Shown one piece after another: positions 25,189 through 33,827 of a DNA stretch of 60,358 nucleotides; the first letter of the stretch is position 1; every line of letters starts with the position of its first letter. This DNA comes from Rhodoferax sp. (lineage in GTDB: Bacteria; Pseudomonadota; Gammaproteobacteria; Burkholderiales; Burkholderiaceae_C): positions 1 to 60,358 of the forward strand of contig NZ_JAUSLE010000048.1 of NCBI RefSeq assembly GCF_030646845.1. Reading direction: 5' to 3'. The position numbers and the translations under genes are program-made. Below the pieces are notes generated by a model. It was not told the DNA's origin. It searched no databases and worked only from the letters and a program-made list of their open reading frames with translations.

Positions 25189-25893
25189 TCACACGGTCTG
25201 CAAGCGCTCCAGTTGCAGCACCCGGTAGATGCGCCCGAGTTTGTCCAGCGGCTCAATCACTTCCTCGCGCACCAGCCGGGTGACTTCGCGGCTGATGGTT
25301 TCGGGTTTCAGGTCCAGCATGGCGCCCATGTCGTCGCGAGAAAAAAGCATGGCAACTCGACTATCGGTTGGGCTTCGCATCTTGAGAATGAAGTTGCAGA
25401 CCCGTTGCCTTGCAGTTCCAAAGTTGAGGTCGGCCAGCCAGTCATCGGCCTCCTTGAGTGCCTGTTGCCACTTCAACGTGAGCCGGCGGTGAAGGTGCTC
25501 GCTGCTGGCCTCCAGCGTGTGAATCACGTCCAGCGGAATCCGGCAGACGGCCACGTCGGTCAAGGCAACCGCCTCGCTGTCGTAGCGTGATGTGGCCAGT
25601 GCTTCGAGCCCTGCCACATCGCCGGGACGCAGCACCCGCACAATGCGCTGCCGTCCGTCGGTGGTCACGCGCACCAGTTTGATCATGCCGGTGCGCAGGG
25701 TGAATATGCCCTGCGACGGGCTACGCTCGGCATAGAGCGACGCCGCTTCTTTCAACTCAAGTTGGTCAATGGGCACATGAAGCATGTCGAAGTCAGGCTC
25801 ATCAAGGTCGCCAAACAACACCATGTCGCGAATTCCACAGTGGCGGCAGTCGGCGGTGCCGCGGTATGCGGATTCAATCTTGATCGGGATCAT
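25189..25893 (-). CDS. Crp/Fnr family transcription regulator
   Basis: 234 residues: a cyclic-nucleotide-binding-type beta-barrel (about 35-125), a dimer helix and a C-terminal winged helix. The recognition helix LKPETISREV carries the FNR ExxSR residues that read TTGAT. At the N-terminus, CRHCGIRDMVLF aligns with the FNR cluster region. C16, C19 and C117 match three of the four FNR iron-sulfur ligands, but the third N-terminal Cys is Val25. It is likely an FNR relative whose sensing may differ. It is divergent from gspC, with only 26 bp between start codons. Confidence 0.88.
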   Translation of the reverse strand: MIPIKIESAYRGTADCRHCGIRDMVLFGDLDEPDFDMLHVPIDQLELKEAASLYAERSPSQGIFTLRTGMIKLVRVTTDGRQRIVRVLRPGDVAGLEALATSRYDSEAVALTDVAVCRIPLDVIHTLEASSEHLHRRLTLKWQQALKEADDWLADLNFGTARQRVCNFILKMRSPTDSRVAMLFSRDDMGAMLDLKPETISREVTRLVREEVIEPLDKLGRIYRVLQLERLQTV

Positions 25894-25919
25894 CGGGTCA
25901 CTTCATTGATAATTGTTTT

Positions 25920-26381
25920 ATGCAAACTCATTCGCATAGTATCTGGTGGCTGCGGATTGCCACGTTCTCGGTTGCCGCATTGGCCGCCGCCAGCGCCACC
26001 TTTTGGGTTCTGAAGTGGACTGCGCCAGCACCTGCGCGCCTAGGCGCAGCCGTCAATTTTGCCGGGCCCAGCCAGGGAGATCCGCAAGTGGTGGCACGCC
26101 TGCTGGGCGGCGGTCAGACCGGCATCGCCGCTGCGCAGGCCGTGACAATCGACACTGCGGCCAGTCGGTTCAAACTGACCGGCGTGGTGGCAGACCGCGC
26201 CAAAGGGGGCTACGCCCTGATCTCCGTTGACGGCAAACCCGCCAGACCCTATCGGGTGGGCACCCTCGTGGACAACGCCCTGGTGCTGCAGTCTGTGGCA
26301 CCGCGTAGCGCGGCCCTGGCGGCCAGTGCTGACGCACCGGTGTCAATCATCCTGGATCTGCCTAAGTTGGCGCAACCGTGA
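25920..26381 (+). CDS. gspC: T2SS component GspC, short form, separated from the operon
   Basis: 153 residues: a short cytoplasmic tail, one membrane helix (IATFSVAALAAASATFWVL), a linker and a GspC homology region (SRFKLTGVVADRAKGGYALI, then RVGTLVDNALVLQSV). There is no PDZ or coiled-coil domain, as in short GspC forms. GspC links the inner-membrane platform to the secretin. The gsp operon at 1208-11559 has no gspC, so this is its probable missing member. No clear ribosome site precedes the ATG. The 3' end overlaps the next gene on the opposite strand by 20 bp. Confidence 0.8.
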   Translation: MQTHSHSIWWLRIATFSVAALAAASATFWVLKWTAPAPARLGAAVNFAGPSQGDPQVVARLLGGGQTGIAAAQAVTIDTAASRFKLTGVVADRAKGGYALISVDGKPARPYRVGTLVDNALVLQSVAPRSAALAASADAPVSIILDLPKLAQP

Positions 26382-28995
26382 CGCCAGCGTGCACTTGTTC
26401 CGATCGTGAAGGCGCTTTCGCTGCATGCGCTGAAATCCACTGAATCAGCGCGACCAGCCCCAGTGGCCTGCTGAACAGGAAGCCCTGACCCTTGTTGCAG
26501 CGCAGTGCCCGCATCAGGTCGGCTTGCCCGGTGGTCTCAATGCCTTCGGCCACGGTGTTCATGCCCAGGGTCTCGGCCATGAGGATGGTGGCTTCAATCA
26601 GCACCCGGTGGTAGTCACTGGTCTGCGCCATACTGACAAAGGAGCGGTCAATCTTGACTGTGTGCACCGGGAGTTCGTGCAGACAGGACAAGGACGAATA
26701 GCCGGTGCCGAAGTCATCCAGCGCCAGGGTCACGCCCAGCGACCGAAGCTCCTGCAATCTGGCTTGCACGACGCTGTCCTGGGCGGCCAGGCTCTCGGTG
26801 ACCTCCAGCTGCAGTTGGGCGGCTTCCATGCCGCTGGCGCGCAGCACGTCGCGCACATTGCCAACCAGCGCGGGGTCACGCAGCTGTGCACGTGACAGGT
26901 TGACCGACACCGAGCGCGGCGCCTCCCGGCCCAGCAGGGCCTGCAGATGCTCGAACTCAGCACAGGCGGTTTGCAGCACAAAGTGCCCGATTGACTCAAT
27001 CAGACCGCAAGCCTCGGCGACGGGGATGAATTCAACCGGCGATACCAGGCCGCGTAGCGGGTGCTGCCAGCGCACCAGTGCCTCCATGCCCGCCAGCTCC
27101 CCGCTGACCAGGTCGACCAGAGGCTGGTACACCACAAACAGTTCATCCTGGCGCAGGGCCCGGCGCAACTCCGCCTCCAGCGTCACATCATCCCGCACAC
27201 GCTTGTGCATGGAGGGTTCGAACAGGACATAACGTCCGCGTCCGGTCCGCTTGGCCTCGTACATGGCAATGTCGGCGTCGCGCAGAACGGCTTCGACGTC
27301 GTCGGCTGCATGGGTCGACGTCACGATGCCGATGCTGACGCTGGAATTGACGGTGTGCGACTCGATCACATAGGGTTGCGCCAGCACATCGAGCAGGCGG
27401 GAGGCCACAATTTCAGCATCCAGATCGCCACGAATGTCGTCCAGCACCACCACGAATTCATCTCCGCCAATGCGCGCGGCCATCTGGCTGAAGTCGCTGC
27501 TGGGGGTGTAGGAGTCGCCGGGACGCAGACTCTGCTGCAGGCGTTGGGCAATCTGGCGCAGCAGTTCATCGCCCACGCTGTGCCCCAGGGTATCGTTGAC
27601 CTGCTTGAAGCGGTCAAAATCCATGAACAGGACCGCAAAGTTGTAGCCCGGCTCGGCCCGCGCCCGGATGATGGCGTCGCGCACCCGCTCCATCACGACG
27701 GCACGGTTGGGCATCTGGGTCAGAGTGTCCGTCCGGGCCATTTCGCGGAGCTGCTCTTCCAGCAGGCGTTTGGCATTGATGTCAATGCATACGCCTGCCA
27801 TGCGCAGCGGCCGGCCCTCCGGGCCCCGGGTGACAACAGCGCCGCTGAACATCATCCAGACCCAAAGACCATTGCCGTGGCGGATGCGGATTTCAAACCG
27901 CCTTTGCATGCCCGGGGTAACCATCTGTTCCTTCATCAAGGACATCCAGGCCGGCACATCCTCCGGATGAATCAGTCTGTAGAAGCCCTTTGACGTCATC
28001 TCGACATCGCCACGACGGCAGCCAAAAATCTCCAGCAGCCGGTCGTTGCATGTCATTTCATCAGCCGCAATGTCCCATTGCCAGGTGCCCAGACCGGCGC
28101 CATCCACCGCCAGAGCGAGCAGCTGCTGTTGCTCGCGCTGTTCCGTTACGTCGACCATCGAAGACACGACGCCCGACAGATCCCCCTGTGCGTCGCGCAA
28201 GGGCTCGGTATTCACCATCAACCAGCGCATTTCCCCGTTGGGCTTGATATGCCCCAGTGATTCACCCCGCAGGCCCTCGCCGGTGCGCAACGTGCGCGCC
28301 GTGGGCAGCTCGGAGGTCGGGTAGGGCGTCAGGTCATCGCGCACACTGCCGCCGGCCACCGATGTCGAGGCAAGCCCCATCAGCTCGTCGCGGCTCAGGC
28401 CCGATATCTCGCTGGTGGCCGGGTTGCAGTCAATCACCTCGCCGGTACTTGACTGCACGACCACGCCGACGGGCAGGGCATTGAACACGGCGGTCATTTT
28501 GTGGCGCTGATTGACCCGCTCCGTAATGTCCAGTCCCATCACCATATAGCCGGACAGCTTGCGGTGCTCATCGTAGGTGGGCTGGTATTCCACATCCAGC
28601 CAGATGTTCTGGCCGTTGTGGGCTCTGACCAGAATCTCCATCTTGACACTCAGGCCACGGTCCAGTTCGTCAGCCAACAGCGCCATTTCCTGCGCATCGT
28701 TGCCTTGCGATGCGGCATAGGCCAGAAGATTCTTTCCAACGGCTTCAGACTCGGTCAAGCCCAGTCCCTGCAAGGCGGCCTGGTTGGCCCAGAGAACGAC
28801 GCGATCAGGCGTGGTGGTGAGAACCCAGTTGCTGGTGCGTTCCGCGACCAATGCCAGGCGTTTCATCTCCTGCGTCTGCGTGGTCAGGGCCCGATACAAG
28901 CGCTGGAGTGCACGCGCGGCGGGTTTGCGCATGGTGATGGCCAGAGCGGCCAGCAACAGCATCGTCAGCCCACTCCATAACTGAAGCGGCGTCAC
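26362..28995 (-). CDS. PAS-GGDEF-EAL cyclic di-GMP signalling protein
   Basis: 877 residues: an N-terminal membrane helix (LWSGLTMLLLAALAITM), about three PAS domains (roughly 45-160, 165-285, 290-420), GGDEF (about 430-600) and EAL (about 615-860). ARIGGDEFVVVLDD is intact, with no RxxD inhibitory site just before it. The EAL catalytic motifs EALVRW, NLSRAQL, DDFGTGYSS, KIDRSFV and AEGIET are present, so both cyclase and phosphodiesterase activity are possible. PAS domain 3 is PAS_3-like (WVWMMFSGAVV). Function toward the neighbouring T2SS is unproven. Confidence 0.93.
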   Translation of the reverse strand: MTPLQLWSGLTMLLLAALAITMRKPAARALQRLYRALTTQTQEMKRLALVAERTSNWVLTTTPDRVVLWANQAALQGLGLTESEAVGKNLLAYAASQGNDAQEMALLADELDRGLSVKMEILVRAHNGQNIWLDVEYQPTYDEHRKLSGYMVMGLDITERVNQRHKMTAVFNALPVGVVVQSSTGEVIDCNPATSEISGLSRDELMGLASTSVAGGSVRDDLTPYPTSELPTARTLRTGEGLRGESLGHIKPNGEMRWLMVNTEPLRDAQGDLSGVVSSMVDVTEQREQQQLLALAVDGAGLGTWQWDIAADEMTCNDRLLEIFGCRRGDVEMTSKGFYRLIHPEDVPAWMSLMKEQMVTPGMQRRFEIRIRHGNGLWVWMMFSGAVVTRGPEGRPLRMAGVCIDINAKRLLEEQLREMARTDTLTQMPNRAVVMERVRDAIIRARAEPGYNFAVLFMDFDRFKQVNDTLGHSVGDELLRQIAQRLQQSLRPGDSYTPSSDFSQMAARIGGDEFVVVLDDIRGDLDAEIVASRLLDVLAQPYVIESHTVNSSVSIGIVTSTHAADDVEAVLRDADIAMYEAKRTGRGRYVLFEPSMHKRVRDDVTLEAELRRALRQDELFVVYQPLVDLVSGELAGMEALVRWQHPLRGLVSPVEFIPVAEACGLIESIGHFVLQTACAEFEHLQALLGREAPRSVSVNLSRAQLRDPALVGNVRDVLRASGMEAAQLQLEVTESLAAQDSVVQARLQELRSLGVTLALDDFGTGYSSLSCLHELPVHTVKIDRSFVSMAQTSDYHRVLIEATILMAETLGMNTVAEGIETTGQADLMRALRCNKGQGFLFSRPLGLVALIQWISAHAAKAPSRSEQVHAGVTVAPT

Positions 28996-29057
28996 GATGA
29001 AGCGCCGTCTGGATGAAGGAAGGCAGGCCGGGCTTTGTCAAGGATGTCACTCGTGAG

Positions 29058-29092
29058 AATCCCACATCCGCAGCGCAAGCGGATTTGGGATT
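29058..29092. repeat. Strong inverted repeat upstream of the GGDEF-EAL gene
   Basis: AATCCCA-C-ATCCGC, loop AGCGCAA, GCGGAT-T-TGGGATT: a 14-position stem with one mismatch. It lies between the rpe stop and the GGDEF-EAL start, which share a strand. No T-run follows, so it is an operator, attenuator or mRNA-processing stem rather than a standard terminator. Confidence 0.6.
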
Positions 29093-29194
29093 GCTGACAC
29101 AAGTCATGCATGGACACTGCCCACGAAAGCGTTACCTTTGGCTGCCTTGAAAGAATTGGATGATGCTACCAGAAGGGCGGGCCGGGTTGCCCGT

Positions 29195-29869
29195 TCAGGA
29201 CAGTGCCGCGCGCATGGCGTCAATCACCGACTTGTAGTCGGGTTTGCCGAAGATGGCACTGCCCGCCACGAAGGTGTCAGCCCCGGCATCCGCCACGCGG
29301 CGGATGTTGTCGACCTTGATGCCACCATCGACCTCCAGGCGAATGTCCTTGCCGCTGGCGGTGATGCGCCGGCGCACGTCTTCGATCTTGCGCAGTGCCG
29401 AGTCAATGAAGCTCTGACCTCCAAAGCCGGGGTTGACACTCATGATGAGCACCAGGTCGATGTCGTCGATCACCCAGTCCAGCACGTCCAGCGGCTCGGC
29501 CGGGTTAAACACCAGACCGGCCTTGCAGCCTTTGGACTTGATGGCCTGAATGCTGCGGTGTACATGGCCCGAGGCATCAGGGTGAAAGCTGATGAGGTCG
29601 GCGCCGGCCTCGGCAAAGGCCGCCGCCAGGGCATCAACGGGTTGCACCATAAGGTGCACATCGATTGGCACTGCCACGCCGGCCGCGGTTTTGGCGTGCG
29701 GTTTGAGGGCGCTGCAAATCATGGGGCCGAAGGTGAGGTTGGGGACGTAATGGTTGTCCATCACGTCAAAGTGGATCCAGTCGCTGCCGGCGGCGATGAC
29801 GTTCTTGACCTCATCGCCCAGGCGGGCAAAGTCGGCAGAGAGAATGGACGGGGCGATGCGGTAGGTCAT
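29195..29869 (-). CDS. rpe: Ribulose-phosphate 3-epimerase
   Basis: 224 residues, a TIM barrel. The family landmarks are [15 protein letters not shown] at the N-terminus, [19 protein letters not shown] with metal-binding His and Asp, [13 protein letters not shown], and LEVDGGI with the catalytic Asp. It interconverts ribulose-5-P and xylulose-5-P in the pentose phosphate and Calvin pathways. It is divergent from apaG with 86 bp between them, an arrangement common in betaproteobacteria. Confidence 0.97.
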   Translation of the reverse strand: MTYRIAPSILSADFARLGDEVKNVIAAGSDWIHFDVMDNHYVPNLTFGPMICSALKPHAKTAAGVAVPIDVHLMVQPVDALAAAFAEAGADLISFHPDASGHVHRSIQAIKSKGCKAGLVFNPAEPLDVLDWVIDDIDLVLIMSVNPGFGGQSFIDSALRKIEDVRRRITASGKDIRLEVDGGIKVDNIRRVADAGADTFVAGSAIFGKPDYKSVIDAMRAALS

Positions 29870-29955
29870 GGCGATAAACCTTAATAGGCTGGTGGGCAGT
29901 CGGGATGAAAAGACGGGGTCTTCAGGAAGGGTATTTTCGCAGGTAGCATTGCAGC

Positions 29956-30348
29956 ATGTCCAAGTACCAATTTCGAGTTGAAGTCTTACCCCAGTATCTG
30001 GCCGAGCAATCGGCCCCGGAGCAAGGGCTGTATGTCTTCTCTTACACCATCACCATCACCAATACTGGCGATGTACCGGCGCAGCTGATCTCGCGCACCT
30101 GGAACGTCAACGACGCCAACGGCCACACCGAAAAGGTCAAGGGGCTGGGTGTGGTGGGGCAGCAGCCGCTGCTCAAACCGGGCCAGACCTTCGAGTACAC
30201 CAGCGGCACGCGCCTGCGCACACCCACCGGCACCATGCACGGCAGCTTCTTCTGTGTCGCCGAGGACGGTGAAAAGTTTGACACCGACGTGCCGATGTTT
30301 GTGCTGGATGCCCTGAGTGCGGGCGGCGGCACGCGCACCCTGCATTGA
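29956..30348 (+). CDS. apaG: ApaG domain protein
   Basis: 130 residues, a single fibronectin-like ApaG/DUF525 domain with [20 protein letters not shown], the loop [14 protein letters not shown] and [14 protein letters not shown]. ApaG proteins are small cytosolic beta-sandwich proteins whose exact role is unclear. It is followed closely by the membrane protein gene at 30363. Confidence 0.96.
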   Translation: MSKYQFRVEVLPQYLAEQSAPEQGLYVFSYTITITNTGDVPAQLISRTWNVNDANGHTEKVKGLGVVGQQPLLKPGQTFEYTSGTRLRTPTGTMHGSFFCVAEDGEKFDTDVPMFVLDALSAGGGTRTLH

Positions 30349-30362
30349 CGTTCCTGCCCCGC

Positions 30363-32384
30363 ATGAAATCCATGCACGATCTGCCGAAGTTGCTGGATGC
30401 CATCGACCCCCGGGCTGCACTGGTGCAGCGGCACTTGTGGCTGATTTCTCTGTTTGAATGGCTGCGCGGCGACTGCAGTTCGGTCCCGGCATCGATTGCC
30501 CGGGTCCAGCTCTTGCTGGACGCCGTGCAGGCCCGGCCCGAGATGCAGGCGCGCGTGCAGGCGTGGTGGCAGACCCTGGTCGAAACCATTGATGGCACCA
30601 CGCTGCTGGCCGACTACGGATTTTCCTCGCGCAGTGCCTTTGTCAGCGAGTTCGCGGAACGCATTCGCCAAAAAGTGCTGCCGGGCACGCCGGAAACAGC
30701 GGATGCCTCCGCGCTGTTTTCCTTGGTCCTGTCCCACGGTTTTGACGCTCGCTGGCTGGCCGCGCTCGATGAGGCCGCGCTGGCACGCATTGCATCGCTG
30801 CTGCAGACACCTCAGGCGGCGCCAGCTGCCTGCGCGCCGCCAAGCATCTCGCGGTGGCAGGGCACGGTGCTGGAGGCCATCACGTTTTGCACCAGCCAGG
30901 TCAGTGCCACCGGGTTTTCGCCCGAACTGCGCCTGCGCATGAGCGCGCCAGCCCGCGACGCGGGCCCCTTTCATTGCCTGATGCGCGACTTTGAAACGCT
31001 ACGCGACGTGTACCTGGCCGCACCGGACAACGACAGCGACGAACGCCAGGCGGCGCTGCAGCAGTTTCGCGAACGGCTCGAAGCCTGTCGCGGTGCGGCG
31101 GCCTCGGTCTACACCCATCTGGACGCGCACGGCATTTCAGTGAACCTGGTGTTTCAGCTGCGTCAGCTGCGCGAGCGGGTGCTGCGTATTCGCGCCCTGC
31201 TGGACTGCCTGATGTCGGTTCACCCCGCGGCCAGCACCGCGCGGCTGCTGTCGCACCTGGTGACGGTGGGCCAGGAGCGGCGCAGCGTGCGCGCACTGAT
31301 TGCCTCCAACTCCTCCATGCTGGCGGCCAAGGTGGCCGAGCGCAGTTCTGAGACGGGCGAGCACTACATTACCCGGACCCTGGCGGAATACCGCGACATG
31401 CTGGGCAAGGCGGCCGGCGGCGGCGCACTGACCGCGTTGACAACCTGGCTGAAGTTTCTGGTGATGACCATCGGACTCTCGGCCTTCTGGGGTGGTTTTT
31501 GGGCGGGTGTGGTGTACGCGGCGAGCTTTGTGCTCATCCAGTTGCTGCACTTCACGCTGGCCACCAAGCAGCCGGCCATGACGGCGCCGGCCATGGCCGC
31601 CAAGCTCAAGGACCTCAGCGGTCCACGCGCCCTGGACGACTTTGCGGATGAGGTCACCCATCTGGTGCGCTCCCAGGTGGCGGCGGTGCTGGGCAATGTG
31701 CTGATGGTGTTCCCGGCGGTGCTGCTGATATCCGGCGCCCTGCAACTGACCATGGGCCGCTCCATGATTGACGCCAAAGGCGCGGAATATGTGTTTCATT
31801 CCTTGACGCTGCTCGGGCCAACCGCCCTGTTTGCGGCGTTCACCGGCGTGCTGCTGTTTGCGGCGAGCATCATCGCCGGTTGGGTGGAGAACTGGTTTGT
31901 GTTGCACCGGCTCGATTCCGCCATGCGCTACAACCCGCGCATCACCGCTGTGTTGGGCGTGGAACGCGCCAGGCGCTGGGCCGATTTCACCCGCGCCAAT
32001 GTTTCAGGTTTCGCCTCCAATATCTCGCTGGGTTTCATGCTGGGGCTGATCCCGGCCTTTACCGGCTTTTTCGGACTGGGGCTGGACGTGCGTCACGTCA
32101 CCCTGTCGGCCGGGCAACTGGCCGCGGCGTGTGCAGCAATCGGGTGGGACGTGGTGCGCGAACCCGCGCTTTGGTGGAGTGTGGCGGCCCTGCCCGTGAT
32201 TGGTGCCTTGAATCTGGGGGTGAGTTTTTATCTGGCTCTGCGGCTGGCCTTGCGCGCCCACAACGTCACCGGAGTTGACCGGGCACGCATTGGGGCCGTC
32301 ATCCGGCGTCGCTGGCGTGATGCCCCGTTGAGCTTTTTCTGGCCGACAAGGGATGCCGTGTCGCAGACGCCGGTAAAGGACTGA
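30363..32384 (+). CDS. Membrane protein of the 'site-specific recombinase' (Gcr-like) family
   Basis: About 673 residues from the ATG at 30363. The N-terminal half is soluble and helical. The C-terminal half has several membrane helices, for example FLVMTIGLSAFWGGFWAGVV, VLMVFPAVLLISGAL, FAAFTGVLLFAASIIAGW and NISLGFMLGLIPAF. The pattern matches a proteobacterial family labelled site-specific recombinase, with gonococcal Gcr as namesake. No integrase or resolvase catalytic residues are visible, so the label is doubtful and an envelope role is more likely. It sits between apaG and thiL. Confidence 0.78.
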   Translation: MKSMHDLPKLLDAIDPRAALVQRHLWLISLFEWLRGDCSSVPASIARVQLLLDAVQARPEMQARVQAWWQTLVETIDGTTLLADYGFSSRSAFVSEFAERIRQKVLPGTPETADASALFSLVLSHGFDARWLAALDEAALARIASLLQTPQAAPAACAPPSISRWQGTVLEAITFCTSQVSATGFSPELRLRMSAPARDAGPFHCLMRDFETLRDVYLAAPDNDSDERQAALQQFRERLEACRGAAASVYTHLDAHGISVNLVFQLRQLRERVLRIRALLDCLMSVHPAASTARLLSHLVTVGQERRSVRALIASNSSMLAAKVAERSSETGEHYITRTLAEYRDMLGKAAGGGALTALTTWLKFLVMTIGLSAFWGGFWAGVVYAASFVLIQLLHFTLATKQPAMTAPAMAAKLKDLSGPRALDDFADEVTHLVRSQVAAVLGNVLMVFPAVLLISGALQLTMGRSMIDAKGAEYVFHSLTLLGPTALFAAFTGVLLFAASIIAGWVENWFVLHRLDSAMRYNPRITAVLGVERARRWADFTRANVSGFASNISLGFMLGLIPAFTGFFGLGLDVRHVTLSAGQLAAACAAIGWDVVREPALWWSVAALPVIGALNLGVSFYLALRLALRAHNVTGVDRARIGAVIRRRWRDAPLSFFWPTRDAVSQTPVKD

Positions 32385-32388
32385 CGTC

Positions 32389-33387
32389 GTGGGTGAATTT
32401 GACCTGATCGAGCGCTATTTCAAGCGACCGGCGCGGCAGGCTGTGCTGGGCGTCGGCGACGACTGCGCCATTTTGCAACCTGCCCCCGGCACGCAACTGG
32501 CGATCTCCTGCGACATGCTGGTGGAGGGGCGCCACTTCTTTCCCTCGGTCGATCCGCGCGCCTTGGGCCACAAAGCCCTGGCTGTGAATTTGAGTGACCT
32601 CGCGGCCTGTGGCGCCAGGCCGCTGGCCTTCACCCTGGCCCTCGCCCTGCCGCGCGCCGACGACGCCTGGCTGGCGCCGTTTTCACAGGGCTTGCTGGCC
32701 TTGGCCGATGCGCACGGCTGCGAACTGGTGGGTGGCGACACCACCCAGGGCCCGCTCAATATCTGCATCACGGTGTTTGGCGAAGTGCCGGTGCTGGACG
32801 GGCGCTCGCAGGCGCTGCTGCGATCCGGCGCCCAGCCCGGCGACGACCTGTACGTCAGCGGCACACTGGGCGACGCCGGGCTGGCGCTGGAGGTGTTGCG
32901 GGGCGCGGTGTCAGTGCCTGCCCCGGTGTTGGACGCCGCCCGTTTGCGCCTGGAGTCTCCTGCCCCGCGCGTTGCGCTGGGCCTGGCGCTGCGCGGCATT
33001 GCCACGGCGGCCATTGATGTCAGCGACGGCCTGTTGGGCGACCTGGGGCATATCCTGAAACAGTCCGGCGTCGGGGCCACCGTGGATGTTGATGTTGCAA
33101 TTAAATTGATAGCTGCTCGTGCATATTATTCGGGGGCTGGAGGCCGATTTGACACTGAACCCGGCCGGAATCAATGGCTGGCTTGGGCGCTGGCGGGGGG
33201 CGACGATTACGAGTTGCTGTTCACCGCGCCGGCGTCAGCGCGTGAAGCCGTCGCCGCCGCGGGCCGGACCAGCCAGACCCCCGTCACGCGCATTGGCCAC
33301 ATTGACCCGGCGCGCGGTCTGCGCCTGGTGGACGGCCAGGGCCAAGCCGTGGCCAACACCTACACCTCGTTCGACCACTTCGCCTGA
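32389..33387 (+). CDS. thiL: Thiamine-monophosphate kinase
   Basis: 332 residues, GTG start with TAAAGGA upstream, directly after the preceding gene. Family landmarks are EFDLIERYF, GVGDDCAIL, the Mg-binding CDMLVEGRHFF, GHKALAVNLSDLAACGA, the catalytic VGGDTTQGP, DVSDGLLGDLGHIL and AGGDDYELLFT. It phosphorylates ThMP to ThDP. About 17 residues (IKLIAARAYYSGAGGRFD) between the C-terminal ATP-grasp strands come from a mini-repeat copy (33103-33152). The insertion keeps the frame and sits in a variable loop. Confidence 0.96.
   Translation: MGEFDLIERYFKRPARQAVLGVGDDCAILQPAPGTQLAISCDMLVEGRHFFPSVDPRALGHKALAVNLSDLAACGARPLAFTLALALPRADDAWLAPFSQGLLALADAHGCELVGGDTTQGPLNICITVFGEVPVLDGRSQALLRSGAQPGDDLYVSGTLGDAGLALEVLRGAVSVPAPVLDAARLRLESPAPRVALGLALRGIATAAIDVSDGLLGDLGHILKQSGVGATVDVDVAIKLIAARAYYSGAGGRFDTEPGRNQWLAWALAGGDDYELLFTAPASAREAVAAAGRTSQTPVTRIGHIDPARGLRLVDGQGQAVANTYTSFDHFA
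33103..33152 (+). repeat. Dispersed in-gene mini-repeat, copy 4 (within thiL)
   Basis: AAATTGATAGCTGCT, then CGGGGGCTGGAGGCCGATTT: the closest internal match to the intergenic copy at 60201-60252. It is translated as KLIAARAYYSGAGGRF in a ThiL loop. Confidence 0.75.
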
Positions 33388-33420
33388 ACGGGCGGCCGGG
33401 CCACCGCGCGCAGACAGTCA

Positions 33421-33825
33421 TCAGGGTTGCGCAGCGGCAAGCAGGCGCCGTTCCGCCTGCGTCTGCCCCCCGTAGCCCCAGTCGGTGGCAGGGACTTCCC
33501 GCACGATGACGTAGCTGGCCGGCTCTAGCGACTGGCCTTCTCCCAGCTGGTTTTGCAGCTCTGCAAACGCAGCGGCGATGTAGGCGGCCTTCTCCTGCGC
33601 CGTGTTGGTGCCCTCCGTGACGCTGATCTCCAGGAACGCTGTCGGGCCCTGCACATCGCTGCCGCCGACATGCCAGCGGGCGGCGGGCACATCGTCAATC
33701 ATCACGGCCGTGACTTCCGGGCGTTTGCCCAGATGCAAGGCCGTCAGACGGGTGAGTGCACCGGCCAGTGCCCGGTAGCGCGACGGGACTTGCCGGGGTG
33801 AGACTTTGAGATAAAGGGTGGGCAT
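33421..33825 (-). CDS. Tautomerase family protein
   Basis: 134 residues, ATG with AGGAG seven bases upstream. After Met removal the N-terminus is Pro1 (PTLYLKVSP), the catalytic base of 4-oxalocrotonate-type tautomerases. At roughly twice the 4-OT length it may contain two beta-alpha-beta units (about 1-60 and 65-134). The substrate is unknown. It follows the small gene at 33828 with 2 bp between and is divergent, with it, from a LysR gene that may control both. Confidence 0.8.
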   Translation of the reverse strand: MPTLYLKVSPRQVPSRYRALAGALTRLTALHLGKRPEVTAVMIDDVPAARWHVGGSDVQGPTAFLEISVTEGTNTAQEKAAYIAAAFAELQNQLGEGQSLEPASYVIVREVPATDWGYGGQTQAERRLLAAAQP

Positions 33826-33827
33826 GG

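Noticed and set aside
25905..25919. FNR box in the regulator/gspC gap
   Set aside because: Only the TTGAT half is present; the other half (GTTTT) does not match.
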